Assembly (NCBI GenBank): GCA_020848035.1
Contig: JADLAX010000046.1
Span: 1 to 64,000, forward strand
From: Anaerolineae bacterium
GTDB lineage: Bacteria; Chloroflexota; Anaerolineae; Promineifilales; Promineifilaceae
Direction of reading: 5' to 3'
Length of the DNA: 64,000 nucleotides
Program-made: the position numbers and the translations under genes
Part shown: piece after piece, positions 50,955-59,177 of the stretch
How the letters are laid out: every line of letters starts with the position of its first letter
How positions within the stretch are numbered: position 1 is the stretch's first letter
Notes under the pieces: model-generated
Database searches by the model: none
The model's input: the letters and a program-made list of their open reading frames with translations, nothing else
What the model was told of the DNA's origin: nothing

Positions 50955-51779
50955 TTAGTACAAGACGGTGGCGCTGCTGAGGAACCAGTGGGCGGTGGAT
51001 GGGTCGCCGGAAACGGCCGTACGCCGCACCGCTTCCTCCGCCGAGATGCGCTCCGAGGCGCGCAGGTGGAAGTCAAACAGGTCAATGGTTAGCGTGCCGT
51101 CTGGTTCTGCGCTGCGGCCAAATTGGTAGGTGCCGCTGAGCGCCCCGGTGATGTGCAGCACGATGGTGCGCCCGGCCAGCTGCCTTTTGAGCTTTTTGGC
51201 GATGTCCAGCAGGACCAGGTTGAGGATACGGCCGTCGTGCTCCTCCGTAATCATCATCTTTTTACCGGTGGCGGCGCAAATGTCGTAGCGGTGCATCCAT
51301 TCGTCGCGCGGGTAGATGATGTCCATCAGGTAACCAAAGTTGCCCACGCCGGGGATAAGCAGTTGGCGCACCAGCCAGGGCAGCTTTTGCCGGTTTTTGA
51401 TGGCGATTGGCCCGTTTTGGCGGAACTCGGCGATGATGGTGTCTGTGGTTTTGCTGGCGCGTTCCTCAATTTGCAGCCGGTTGGTGCCATCGACCGGGTA
51501 GGTCGCGGCTTTGACGTAGGGATGGGTGATGTTTTGCCGCACAAATTCGCGCAGGCTGGTGCTGCCCGTCATTGCTCCGGCCAGATGAGCCACCATGTCG
51601 CGTACGTTCCATTCAGTGCAGTAGGTTGGCTGCTGCCAGTCCGTCCCTTCCAGCGTCTCCAGCAAAGCCAGCACACGCTCAAACTCGGTGCGCGACAGTT
51701 GGCCAGCTTCGGCATGGGCTACTGGGGGGATCTCGCTAGCATTTTGGGCCACGGTTTTCACTCCTGTTAAAACGGTCAT
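50955..51779 (-). CDS. MDMPI-N / DinB-like protein (maleylpyruvate isomerase family)
   Basis: 274 residues from ATG 51779 (GGAGG 8 bases upstream on the minus strand; an upstream TTG overlaps that site). The N-terminal four-helix fold has TDWQQPTYCTEWNVRDMVAHLAGAM (given here in part: WNVRDMVAHLAG), the metal-binding signature of mycothiol/bacillithiol-dependent enzymes. A SCP2-like C-terminus (~residues 195-270) follows. The thiol cofactor in this host is unknown. A TetR regulator gene lies 140 bases upstream, so the pair may be co-regulated. Confidence 0.8.
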   Translation of the reverse strand: MTVLTGVKTVAQNASEIPPVAHAEAGQLSRTEFERVLALLETLEGTDWQQPTYCTEWNVRDMVAHLAGAMTGSTSLREFVRQNITHPYVKAATYPVDGTNRLQIEERASKTTDTIIAEFRQNGPIAIKNRQKLPWLVRQLLIPGVGNFGYLMDIIYPRDEWMHRYDICAATGKKMMITEEHDGRILNLVLLDIAKKLKRQLAGRTIVLHITGALSGTYQFGRSAEPDGTLTIDLFDFHLRASERISAEEAVRRTAVSGDPSTAHWFLSSATVLY

Positions 51780-51840
51780 CAGGTTTACCTCCAAAACGAA
51801 ATTGAATTTTTGGGTTTTGCGAATTTAGCGAGCCAAACTG

Positions 51841-51907
51841 ACTTTTGCCGCGAATTAGCGCGAATTTACACGAAAATTAGCGTCAATTCGCGCCAATTCG
51901 GTGCAAA
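51841..51907. repeat. Word-iterated repeat GCGAATTAGCGCG
   Basis: GCGAATTAGCGCGAATTTACACGA is followed by AATTAGCGTCAATTCGCGCC, forming an imperfect inverted repeat between the MDMPI-type gene and the TetR gene. Confidence 0.6.
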
Positions 51908-51919
51908 TCGCCACAACGC

Positions 51920-52537
51920 TTACTTTTGCCAGGCGTCTAGGAGAATCTGTACCGCCTGCGGTATTAACTTGCCAAACCGCCCCTCGCCGACGGGCAGGTC
52001 CGGGTTGTTGGCCAGGTGCATCTCTGTGAGGCCATGTTCAAAGGCGATGACCAGATCGCGTGCTTCTTCAAAAGGAATGGTAAGGGTGTTGTCTTCCCCT
52101 TCCAAAAGATAGGCAAATTGCTCTTTGGAGGCATTTAGCTGCCCCAGGCTGACGGCCATGCTTTCTTCTGACGGGACAAAGCCAGGCACTGGCCGCTGAA
52201 ACATGAGCTGGTACAGATCCTGGTTTTCCTGGGCAAAGCGCATGTAGGTGGTCATGACACTTTCCAGGTTTTGGCGCAGGGTGCCGTCTTGATACGGCCG
52301 TTCATCCATACGCCGCCCAAATTCCAAAAAACCGCGCCGGAACAGCGCATCGTAGATGGCGTGTTTGCTGTCGAAGTAGGTGTACAGCGAGGGGGGGCGC
52401 ATGCCCAACCGCCGGGCAATGGTGCCCAGGCTCAACGCTGCTACACCCTCTTTTTGCATCTCTTCACGGGCAATGGCCAATATTTTTTCAATGGTTTCTT
52501 CGCGTACTTGTTCTCGTCGGGTAAGAGTTTTTTCCAT
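51920..52537 (-). CDS. TetR-family transcriptional regulator
   Basis: 205 residues. N-terminal helix-turn-helix: IARRLGMRPPSLYTYFDSKH is the classical recognition helix region. The ligand domain is of WHG/AcrR type (residues ~75-200). Two palindromes upstream of its start are probable operators. It likely represses itself and the next gene (50955) in response to a small molecule. Confidence 0.9.
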   Translation of the reverse strand: MEKTLTRREQVREETIEKILAIAREEMQKEGVAALSLGTIARRLGMRPPSLYTYFDSKHAIYDALFRRGFLEFGRRMDERPYQDGTLRQNLESVMTTYMRFAQENQDLYQLMFQRPVPGFVPSEESMAVSLGQLNASKEQFAYLLEGEDNTLTIPFEEARDLVIAFEHGLTEMHLANNPDLPVGEGRFGKLIPQAVQILLDAWQK

Positions 52538-52546
52538 GCATTCCCT

Positions 52547-52577
52547 AATCTAATTAGATTTTCCTAATGGTATTAGG
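52547..52577. promoter_or_regulatory. Two TetR-operator palindromes
   Basis: AATCTAATTAGATT (52547-52560, perfect) and CCTAATGGTATTAGG (52563-52577, perfect with a 3-base centre) lie 10 and 26 bases before the TetR start on the minus strand. They share the CTAAT half-site, consistent with autorepression. Confidence 0.6.
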
Positions 52578-52689
52578 TAAAGTCTATTTTGTCAAGACCC
52601 AATTTGCTAATCGGGGTAGGGTTTAGAAAGCGCAGAAACGCGCTCAGAGAACGATTTGCAAAATTGTTCTACAATCTGTAAAGCTGGTT

Positions 52690-53060
52690 TGGGTTAAAAT
52701 GAACCTTGCTGATAATTGTTTCCAGGTGAATCAGGCTAAAACGAGGTTTGGTGGTTGATGGCACTCTGGATCGCGGTCGCATGGAGAGGCACCTTTGGCA
52801 GATTGTGCCAGGAAAGTTAAAACATGCTTTGTGACAAGGAGAGCATGAGTTGGGTACGTCTTGCTTGCCCGGCCTGGCGCAGCAGGTCAATTTGAATTTG
52901 TGCTACTTCAGGCGGTGTATCGGTAAGCGCTTGATCAAAAAGCAAAAGGTGTCAGGTCCAAGAGTTGAATGGGCATAGTATGGCAAAAAGATTTACTCGC
53001 GGTTGATGAGGCAGACGGATACGGCCGTATCTCCACCCCCAATATTCCCCACCCCACCGA
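52690..53060. pseudogene. Decayed duplicate of the 53.38-54.04 kb segment
   Basis: On the minus strand it matches the 3' end of the PBP gene, the small helical protein gene and part of the nucleotidyltransferase gene, in the same order, with a deletion joining the latter two. Shared strings include TTGTGCCAGGAAAGTT, CCCGGCCTGGCGCAGCAG, GTAAGCGCTTGATCAAAAAG and AGGCAGAC. The frames are broken (stops and indels). The repeat insertion present at 53965-54000 is absent here, which makes it a record of the empty site. Confidence 0.75.
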
Positions 53061-53069
53061 AAATAACGA

Positions 53070-53654
53070 TCAAACCTCTGCAAGCGCTCGCTCAAGCAAA
53101 TCATCCACCTTAATTTGCTTGGCCCAGATCTGCATATACTCAAAATCGAGCGAATCGCGCTGAATTTTTAGCACGCCCAGAATATCTTTCCACTGACGTT
53201 CAGATTGTTCCCCACCCATTCTGAACCAGGAAAGCTTGTGCAGAATAATGTCTTCTGGTGATGAAAATTGAACCTGAAATGGCTCGGCTTCCCCAACATT
53301 CAATGTTCCCGCAACTGCACGACTCATCACATTTTGATCAAACGGATCTGCCTTCAAGATAAAAATATCAATTTTGATAATCGTTTCCAGGTGAATCATG
53401 TTAAACGAGGTTTGGTTGTTGATGGCACTCTGGATCATGGTCGCATCAATGTAATAAACTGGCTGCAAACTTTGCACCATTGGTTCAACGTGATGCGGTT
53501 TAATATCGGCGACCAGATCAACATCAATCGTTGTGCGCGGGATGCCGTGGGCCGAACTGGCCACCGAACCGCCAATGTGATACTGAATTTGATTGGCTTC
53601 AAAAAACCGAATCAAAGGCTCTGTCGCTTGTCTCAGTTCTGAATTAAGCGTCAT
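53070..53654 (-). CDS. Small nucleotidyltransferase-fold protein
   Basis: 194 residues. The polymerase-beta-type pattern GGSVASSAHGIPRTTIDVDLV gives the GG/GS loop and the DxD pair (D44, D46 approximately); a third acidic residue is in IDIFIL. Proteins of this size form the antitoxin of some systems or modify nucleic acids or proteins by transferring nucleotides. It overlaps the small protein gene upstream (53644) by 11 bases. Function unresolved. Confidence 0.78.
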   Translation of the reverse strand: MTLNSELRQATEPLIRFFEANQIQYHIGGSVASSAHGIPRTTIDVDLVADIKPHHVEPMVQSLQPVYYIDATMIQSAINNQTSFNMIHLETIIKIDIFILKADPFDQNVMSRAVAGTLNVGEAEPFQVQFSSPEDIILHKLSWFRMGGEQSERQWKDILGVLKIQRDSLDFEYMQIWAKQIKVDDLLERALAEV

Positions 53655-53913
53655 TTTCTAGTTGCTGTAAAAACTGCTGGAAAGTGTTGGCCAACGCGGG
53701 GCCGTAAAGCAATTCCACAAATTTGACTTTTTGCTCTGTTTCGGACAAATGTGGGGTGACCTTTTGCAGATTGTGCCAGGAAAGTTCAAACATGGTTTGT
53801 GACAAGGACAACATGAGCTGGGTGCGCCGTGCCTGCCCGGCCTGGCGCAGCAGATCAATTTGAATTTGTTCTACTTCAGGTGGGGTATCGGTAAGCGCTT
53901 GATCAAAAAGCAT
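53644..53913 (-). CDS. Small helical protein coupled to the nucleotidyltransferase
   Basis: 89 residues, helical, with the conserved-looking LMLSLSQTMFELSWHNLQ and FVELLYGPALANTFQQFL. It is a family often seen next to a small nucleotidyltransferase (recognised from memory, not checked). The 11-base overlap implies a translational unit. A decayed second copy lies at 52.75-52.95 kb. Confidence 0.7.
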   Translation of the reverse strand: MLFDQALTDTPPEVEQIQIDLLRQAGQARRTQLMLSLSQTMFELSWHNLQKVTPHLSETEQKVKFVELLYGPALANTFQQFLQQLENDA

Positions 53914-53964
53914 AAGGTTTCACGTCCAGAGTTTAGTGGGCACAGTATACCAAAAAAGCCGTTG

Positions 53965-54000
53965 ATTAATCTCCAATCTCCAGTCTCTAATCTCTCTCAA
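53965..54000. repeat. GATTGGA-word repeat at the 3' end of the PBP gene
   Basis: Minus strand: GAGAGATTAGAGACTGGAGA then TTGGAGATTAATC. It is the same word family as the copies at 34366, 35060 and 61126. The PBP stop codon TAG is inside it. The paralogous decayed segment at 52.99-53.01 kb lacks it. Confidence 0.8.
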
Positions 54001-57000
54001 TAAGGCAGACAGATACGGCCGTACTCTCCCCACCCCCACTTTCATTCCCCGCCGCATCAATCGCCAGCACCCGGAAGCTGTGGCAGCCCGGCCCTGGAAT
54101 GTCCCACTTCTCCGTAAACGGCGGCACCGTGCTGATGGCAAACGGCACCTCCGCCCCGTCCACATAAAACTCCACCCGGTCTAGCGACACATCATCCGCC
54201 ACCTGCGCCTGCACAATCACCCACTCCTCGTCGGTGAAGATTTGCTGGTTCGGCAGCGGGAACAAAATTTCGGCCGTGGGCGGCGTGTTGTCCACCGTCA
54301 CCTGCACGCTGTACTCCTCAAAGCCGCCGTCCTGGCGCACCACCGTCAGCAGCAGCGTGTACAGCCCCTCCAGCTGCGACACGTCCCACACCGCCAGCTC
54401 GGCGTTTTCGCGCGGCTCCGTCACGTTGTCCGCCAGTGTTTGCAGATTGTCGGGCGTGAGGCCTTCAAAATAGGCCAGCCGGTAAAAGGCAAAATTGTCG
54501 CTGCGCGCCGTGCCGGTAATCACCACCTGCCCCTGCACGTAAGCAAACGGCGTGGGCGCGCTGATGCGGATGTTTTCGGTCGGGCTGTCCGGCGCGGTGA
54601 TCGTGTCGTACTCGTCTGGCGGCTGCGGGATTTCGTTTTCGCGCACCCAGTCGGCCGCCGCTTCAGGATAAATGACAAACACTTCACGATCCACCAACTC
54701 CGGCGGGGTGTAAATGGTGGCCAGCCGCCCCGTCTCCCGGTTGATGGCAAACTCCTGGACCATGTTGTCAAAAATGGTCGGCTGCGTGCCGTCGATAAAA
54801 ATTTCGGAGACGGTGGGGCAGAACGAGGTGGGCAGCAGGCCAGACAAATTGCACACCGGCTGCTCCACGATGCCCGTGGGTCGGGGCCAGTTTTCCAGCG
54901 GTTCGTCTTGCAACGCCCAGCTCATCAGCGCGTGCCAGATGGGGGCTGCGCCCTTGGAACCGGGCACATCCTGCATCGGGCTGTTGTCGCTGTTGCCAAT
55001 CCAGACGCCCGTCACCAGCTGCGGCGTGTAGCCAATGGCCCAGCCGTCGCGGAAATCGTTGGTGGTACCGGTTTTGGCAGCGGCGGGGCGATTGTCGGGC
55101 AGTTCCAGGGCGTTGGGGCAGCCAAAACCGGCGCAGCGGGCGCTGCGGTCAGACAAAATGTCGTTCATCAGGTAAGCCAGCTGGGCGGTGAGGATTTCGC
55201 GCCGCTGCGGCTGGTTGTACTCGTACAGCACATTGCCGTTTTGGTCCTCCACGCGCAGGATGGCCACAGGGTCCAGCGTGCGGTAGCCGGGGCGGATTTG
55301 CTCCGCCGGGCGCGGCTGGCCAACCATCACGCCCATGTTGTCCATCACCGAAAAGGCGTACACCATGTCCAGCAGCGACACTTCGCCGCCGCCGAGGGTG
55401 AGGGAGAGGCCGTAGCTGCCGCTGCCCTGGTCCAGGCTGTTGATGCCCAGGCTGTGGGCGGTGCGCAGAACTTTGTTGACGCCCACCCAGCTCATCACCT
55501 GGACGGCGGGCACGTTGTAGCTGTTGGCCAGCGCCTGGCGCAGCCGCATCGGGCCGTGGAACTGGCGGTCGTAGTTTTGCGGCACGTAGGGGATGCCGTT
55601 GTTGGCTTCGCTGAAGTCGGTTTCCACGTCCAGCACCATGCTGGCGGCACTGTACCCCTGGCTGAGCGCGGTGAGGTAGGTGAACGGCTTGAAGCTGGAG
55701 CCGGGCTGGCGCAGGCCATCGACCGCCACGTTAAACGAGCCGTCGATGCTTTCGTCCCAATAATTGAGGCTGCCGACCATGGCTTTGATTTCGGCCGTAC
55801 GCGGGTCCAGCATGAGAACGGCCGCATTGCCCACCTCTCTATCTACCCCCTCATCACTCGCAGCCAGCGGCGGCAAAAAGTCCAGCGCGGCGCAGCTGGC
55901 CTGCTCGTCGGCGGGCAGGCCGGGGCCGATCGCGCCGGAGAGCCGGTTGACGTGGGCGCGGGCGACACATTCGGCCTGCTGCTGGTAGGTGAGATCCAGC
56001 GTGGTGTAAACGCGCAGTCCGCCGCCGAGGACCAAATCGGGGCCAAACATCTGCTCTAGCTGCTGCTGCACGTACAGGGCAAAGTGCGGCGCGATGATGT
56101 CGAAGCGGTCGGCGATGGCGTTGACCACGGGGACGGGGAGGGCTTTGGTGGATTCGGCCGTTTCCTCACTGATCATCCCCTCGCGCACCATGGCGTCCAG
56201 CACCAATTCCTGGCGTATTTTGGCCGCGTCTGGGTTGTTGATCGGGTTGAGGGCCGGGGATTGAGGGATGGCGGCCAGCAGGGTGGCCTCGGCCAGGGTG
56301 AGCTGCGACGCGGGCTTGTCGAAGTAAATGCGGGCCGCGGCTTCGATGCCGTAGGCCAGGTTACCGTAGAAGTTGGTGTTGAGGTACCACTCCAAAATTT
56401 GTTCTTTGCTGTAGGTTTGGGTCACCTGCCGGGCCAGCAGCAGCTCTTCCAGCTTGCGCTGGTAATCGTCCAGCCCCACCTCGCTGCCCACAATGCGCCG
56501 CTCCGGCTCAATCAAATTGTTTTTAACCACCTGCTGGGTGATGGAGGAGCCGCCCTGGATGTCGCCGCCTTGCAAAACATATTCGTTGAAGGCGCGGCCA
56601 ATGCCGACCATGTCGAAGCCCTGGTTGGTGTAGAAGGTGCGGTCTTCGATGGCGATGGTGGCGTCGATGAGCTGCTGCGGAATCTGGTCCAGCGGCAGCC
56701 ACTGCCGGTCGCCGCCCAGCGGATCGATGATTTCGTAGATGAGGGTGAGGTCGCGCTGTTCTGGGTTGGCCTGGCTGGGATTGCCCCAGGCGTAAATTTT
56801 GGTGGTTTCGAAGGTGGCGGTGCTGTCCTGGCCCAGGCGTTCCAGCTCGGTAAAGTCGGGCAAGTCACGGGTGAAGCTGGCGAAAACGGCCGTTACCCCC
56901 ATCGCCCCCAAAATGATGAGGGTGAATACGGCCGTAGCCAAGCCCAACACCGCCACCGTGACCCAACGAAACACGTTGACCCCACTGCGCTGCCTGCGCT

Positions 57001-57046
57001 GCTGGCGCCGCACGCGCCATTTGACGACTCGGGCTGGTTTGGGCAT
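53987..57046 (-). CDS. Class A penicillin-binding protein (PBP1A type)
   Basis: 1019 residues. One helix near the N-terminus (~28-55), GT51 glycosyltransferase domain (EDRTFYTNQGFD, GGSSITQQVVKN, residues ~80-290), transpeptidase domain with S450-S-F-K453 (SxxK), SYN near 510 and K658-T-G (KTG), then a ~270-residue C-terminal beta-sandwich tail (two Ig-like modules) outside the cell. It polymerises and cross-links peptidoglycan. The presence of a PBP1A supports a peptidoglycan wall in this host. The stop codon is in an inserted repeat. Confidence 0.93.
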   Translation of the reverse strand: MPKPARVVKWRVRRQQRRQRSGVNVFRWVTVAVLGLATAVFTLIILGAMGVTAVFASFTRDLPDFTELERLGQDSTATFETTKIYAWGNPSQANPEQRDLTLIYEIIDPLGGDRQWLPLDQIPQQLIDATIAIEDRTFYTNQGFDMVGIGRAFNEYVLQGGDIQGGSSITQQVVKNNLIEPERRIVGSEVGLDDYQRKLEELLLARQVTQTYSKEQILEWYLNTNFYGNLAYGIEAAARIYFDKPASQLTLAEATLLAAIPQSPALNPINNPDAAKIRQELVLDAMVREGMISEETAESTKALPVPVVNAIADRFDIIAPHFALYVQQQLEQMFGPDLVLGGGLRVYTTLDLTYQQQAECVARAHVNRLSGAIGPGLPADEQASCAALDFLPPLAASDEGVDREVGNAAVLMLDPRTAEIKAMVGSLNYWDESIDGSFNVAVDGLRQPGSSFKPFTYLTALSQGYSAASMVLDVETDFSEANNGIPYVPQNYDRQFHGPMRLRQALANSYNVPAVQVMSWVGVNKVLRTAHSLGINSLDQGSGSYGLSLTLGGGEVSLLDMVYAFSVMDNMGVMVGQPRPAEQIRPGYRTLDPVAILRVEDQNGNVLYEYNQPQRREILTAQLAYLMNDILSDRSARCAGFGCPNALELPDNRPAAAKTGTTNDFRDGWAIGYTPQLVTGVWIGNSDNSPMQDVPGSKGAAPIWHALMSWALQDEPLENWPRPTGIVEQPVCNLSGLLPTSFCPTVSEIFIDGTQPTIFDNMVQEFAINRETGRLATIYTPPELVDREVFVIYPEAAADWVRENEIPQPPDEYDTITAPDSPTENIRISAPTPFAYVQGQVVITGTARSDNFAFYRLAYFEGLTPDNLQTLADNVTEPRENAELAVWDVSQLEGLYTLLLTVVRQDGGFEEYSVQVTVDNTPPTAEILFPLPNQQIFTDEEWVIVQAQVADDVSLDRVEFYVDGAEVPFAISTVPPFTEKWDIPGPGCHSFRVLAIDAAGNESGGGESTAVSVCLIERD

Positions 57047-57366
57047 TTTCAGTGAAAAGTGATAAGTGAAAAGTAAAAAGTGAAATTAAATTCGATTACC
57101 GATTACCGATTACCGATGACGGATTACCGATTACCGTTCACCGGATTGTCGCAGGATTGCCGGGGTGGGGCAAGCTGGGGCTGCCGATTCTGAGCAACAA
57201 TTTAAGCAGGATTGCGTAACTTGTTGAGAAATGAGAGGGCAAGGGATAAAATTGAATCCGCTGACCTGCCGATTCTTCAACCATAATCCATTTATTCCGG
57301 CAGATGACAGCTGTTCAGGTAAGCTGGCGACGGCCTGAATAAAATTTCCGCGAAGAGGAGAAATCA
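57047..57366. other. Intergenic region with iterated repeats
   Basis: Repeats occupy 57050-57144 (AAGTGAAAAGT words, then GATTACCG words). The remaining ~220 bases show no gene and presumably hold the divergent promoters of the PBP and the oxoamine-synthase genes. GAGGAG at 57355-57360 is the ribosome site of the latter. Confidence 0.5.
57050..57144. repeat. Tandem words AAGTGAAAAGT and GATTACCG
   Basis: AGTGAAAAGTGATAAGTGAA and a variant are followed by GATTACCG repeated three times, GATGACG, then GATTACCG twice and GTTCACCGG. These are the same words as in the repeats at 18134, 49020 and 62971. Confidence 0.75.
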
Positions 57367-58581
57367 ATGATTGGTCAATCCACGTTAAAGAGACCGGGCC
57401 TTATCCCGGAGATGTTGTGGGATGTGCAACATTACAAGGAGGTTGGGCTATATTTTTACCTGGAAGCTACCCAGGAAATCTTGCCAAACGGCCGTGTCAA
57501 TGTCGAAAACCACGGCGAAATGATCATGCTGGGGAGCTACTCGTACCTGGGCTTGATTGGACATCCCGACATCAACGCGGCGGCGAAAGCGGCCGTTGAT
57601 CACTACGGCACCGGCACCCACGGCGTGCGCCTGCTGGCCGGTTCGCTAAAGCTGCACAACGAGCTGGAGGCGCGCATCGCTGCCTTCAAGCAAACTGATG
57701 CGGCCATCACTTTTTCCAGCGGCTATGTCACCAACCTGGCGACCATCTCCAGCCTGCTGCGCAAGGGTGATACCGTCATTTGCGACAAACTCAACCATGC
57801 CAGCATTGTGGATGGCTGCTTGCTGGCGATGGCCAAGTTCACCCGGTTCCGCCACAACGACATGGACCACCTGGAAAGACGGTTGCAGGAAGCGGGCAAC
57901 GACGGCCGTAAATTGGTGATCGCCGACGCCGTGTTTAGCATGGACGGTGACATCATCAATCTGCCAGAAATGGTGCGGCTGTGCCGCAAGTACGGCGCTT
58001 ACCTGATGATTGACGAGGCCCACTCCATCGGCGTGTTGGGCGCAGGCGGGCATGGCATCGAAGAGCATTTTGATATGCCGCCAGACAGCATCGACATCAA
58101 AATGGGCACGCTGAGCAAGGCGATTCCCAGTGCGGGCGGTTACGTCGCCGGGAATCATGAATTGATTCAGTTCCTCAAGCACGAGGCACGCGCCTTTATC
58201 TTTTCGGCGGCCGTACCGCCCGCATCGGCCGGGGCCGCCAAAGCGGCTTTCGACGTGATTGAGGCGGAGCCGTGGCGGGTGAAGAAGCTGCAAGAAAATT
58301 ACGACCACTTTGCCGGGCGGCTGCGCGAAGCTGGCTTTGATCTGCTTTACACCGAGACGGCCATCGTGCCGGTGGTGTGCGGCAGTACGGAGCGGGCCGC
58401 GTCGCTGGCTAAGTTCTGCCAGGATCGTGGCATCTTTGTGCAGGCGGTGGTGGCCCCGGTGGTGCCCGAAGGCCAGGCCCGGCTGCGCGCTTGCGTCTCC
58501 GCCGCCCACCGCCTGGAAGACATTGATTACTGCGCCGACACGATCATTGAAGGGGGTCGGGCGCTGGGGATTGTTCAGTAA
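57367..58581 (+). CDS. Alpha-oxoamine synthase family (PLP) enzyme
   Basis: 404 residues, fold-type I PLP enzyme related to 8-amino-7-oxononanoate synthase, KBL and serine palmitoyltransferase. GTGTHGVRLLAGSLKLHNELE and DEAHSIGVLGAGGHGIEEHF are family blocks; the PLP Lys is in GTLSKAIPSAGGYV. The product could serve biotin or sphingolipid-like lipid synthesis; no neighbour decides. GAGGAG precedes the ATG. Confidence 0.88.
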   Translation: MIGQSTLKRPGLIPEMLWDVQHYKEVGLYFYLEATQEILPNGRVNVENHGEMIMLGSYSYLGLIGHPDINAAAKAAVDHYGTGTHGVRLLAGSLKLHNELEARIAAFKQTDAAITFSSGYVTNLATISSLLRKGDTVICDKLNHASIVDGCLLAMAKFTRFRHNDMDHLERRLQEAGNDGRKLVIADAVFSMDGDIINLPEMVRLCRKYGAYLMIDEAHSIGVLGAGGHGIEEHFDMPPDSIDIKMGTLSKAIPSAGGYVAGNHELIQFLKHEARAFIFSAAVPPASAGAAKAAFDVIEAEPWRVKKLQENYDHFAGRLREAGFDLLYTETAIVPVVCGSTERAASLAKFCQDRGIFVQAVVAPVVPEGQARLRACVSAAHRLEDIDYCADTIIEGGRALGIVQ

Positions 58582-58584
58582 GAA

Positions 58585-58640
58585 GTAATTGAGTAATTGG
58601 GTAATTTGGTAATTACTCAATTACTCAATTGCCCAATTAC
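58585..58640. repeat. Inverted repeat of GTAATTGA words
   Basis: GTAATTGAGTAATTGGGTAA then TTTGGTAATT, followed directly by complementary ATTACTCAATTACTCAATTG words. It fills the space between the oxoamine synthase stop and rlmH. Confidence 0.8.
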
Positions 58641-58645
58641 GTGCG

Positions 58646-59125
58646 ATGAGTCGCTTAAACGGCCGTCTCACCCTCGCCGCCGTAGGCAAGATCAAAAACA
58701 AGGCATGGCTGGCGGCTCAGGATGATTATGTCAAGCGGCTGGGGCATTACACCACGCTGAACCTGGTGGAAGTGAAAGACGTCGTCGGGCGCAGCATTCC
58801 CGACGACGTGGCCATGGCTCGGGAAGGGGAGCAGCTTCTCCAGGCCGCCGCCGACAGCAGCCGTCTGGTTGCGCTGACGCCGACGGGCAAGCTGGTCACC
58901 AGCCCCAACCTGGCGGTCTGGCTGCAAAACCGGGTGGAGGCGTACGGCCGTATCGCCTTCCTCATTGGCGGTCCGCTGGGCTTTTCAGACGACGTGCTGG
59001 CCGCCTGCCACGAAGAAATTTCCCTCTCCCCCCTCACCTTCACCCACGAACTGGCCCGCGTGTTGCTGCTGGAACAGCTCTACCGCGCCTGCACCATTTT
59101 GGCGGGGGAGCAGTATCATAAGTGA
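58646..59125 (+). CDS. rlmH: 23S rRNA (pseudouridine-1915 N3)-methyltransferase RlmH
   Basis: 159 residues, SPOUT fold. RlmH signatures: AAVGKIKN at the start, FLIGGPLGFSDDVL (the trefoil-knot SAM loop), and the end LSPLTFTHELARVLLLEQLY and EQYHK. Methylates the pseudouridine in helix 69 of 23S rRNA. The start is directly after a repeat, and no obvious ribosome site was seen. Confidence 0.95.
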   Translation: MSRLNGRLTLAAVGKIKNKAWLAAQDDYVKRLGHYTTLNLVEVKDVVGRSIPDDVAMAREGEQLLQAAADSSRLVALTPTGKLVTSPNLAVWLQNRVEAYGRIAFLIGGPLGFSDDVLAACHEEISLSPLTFTHELARVLLLEQLYRACTILAGEQYHK

Positions 59126-59177
59126 CGGTAATCGGTAAACCGATTGCCGTTCACCGAGTACGGATCACCAACCACCG
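59126..59177. repeat. Short GGTAATCGGTAAACCG repeat
   Basis: GGTAATCGGTAAACCGATTG and GTTCACCGAG/TACGGATCACC words fill the convergent gap between rlmH and the helicase gene. Confidence 0.55.

Noticed and set aside
54242-56059. 605-codon plus-strand ORF opposite the PBP gene
   Set aside because: Low-complexity Arg/Gly/His/Val composition typical of antisense frames; the PBP frame carries all catalytic motifs.
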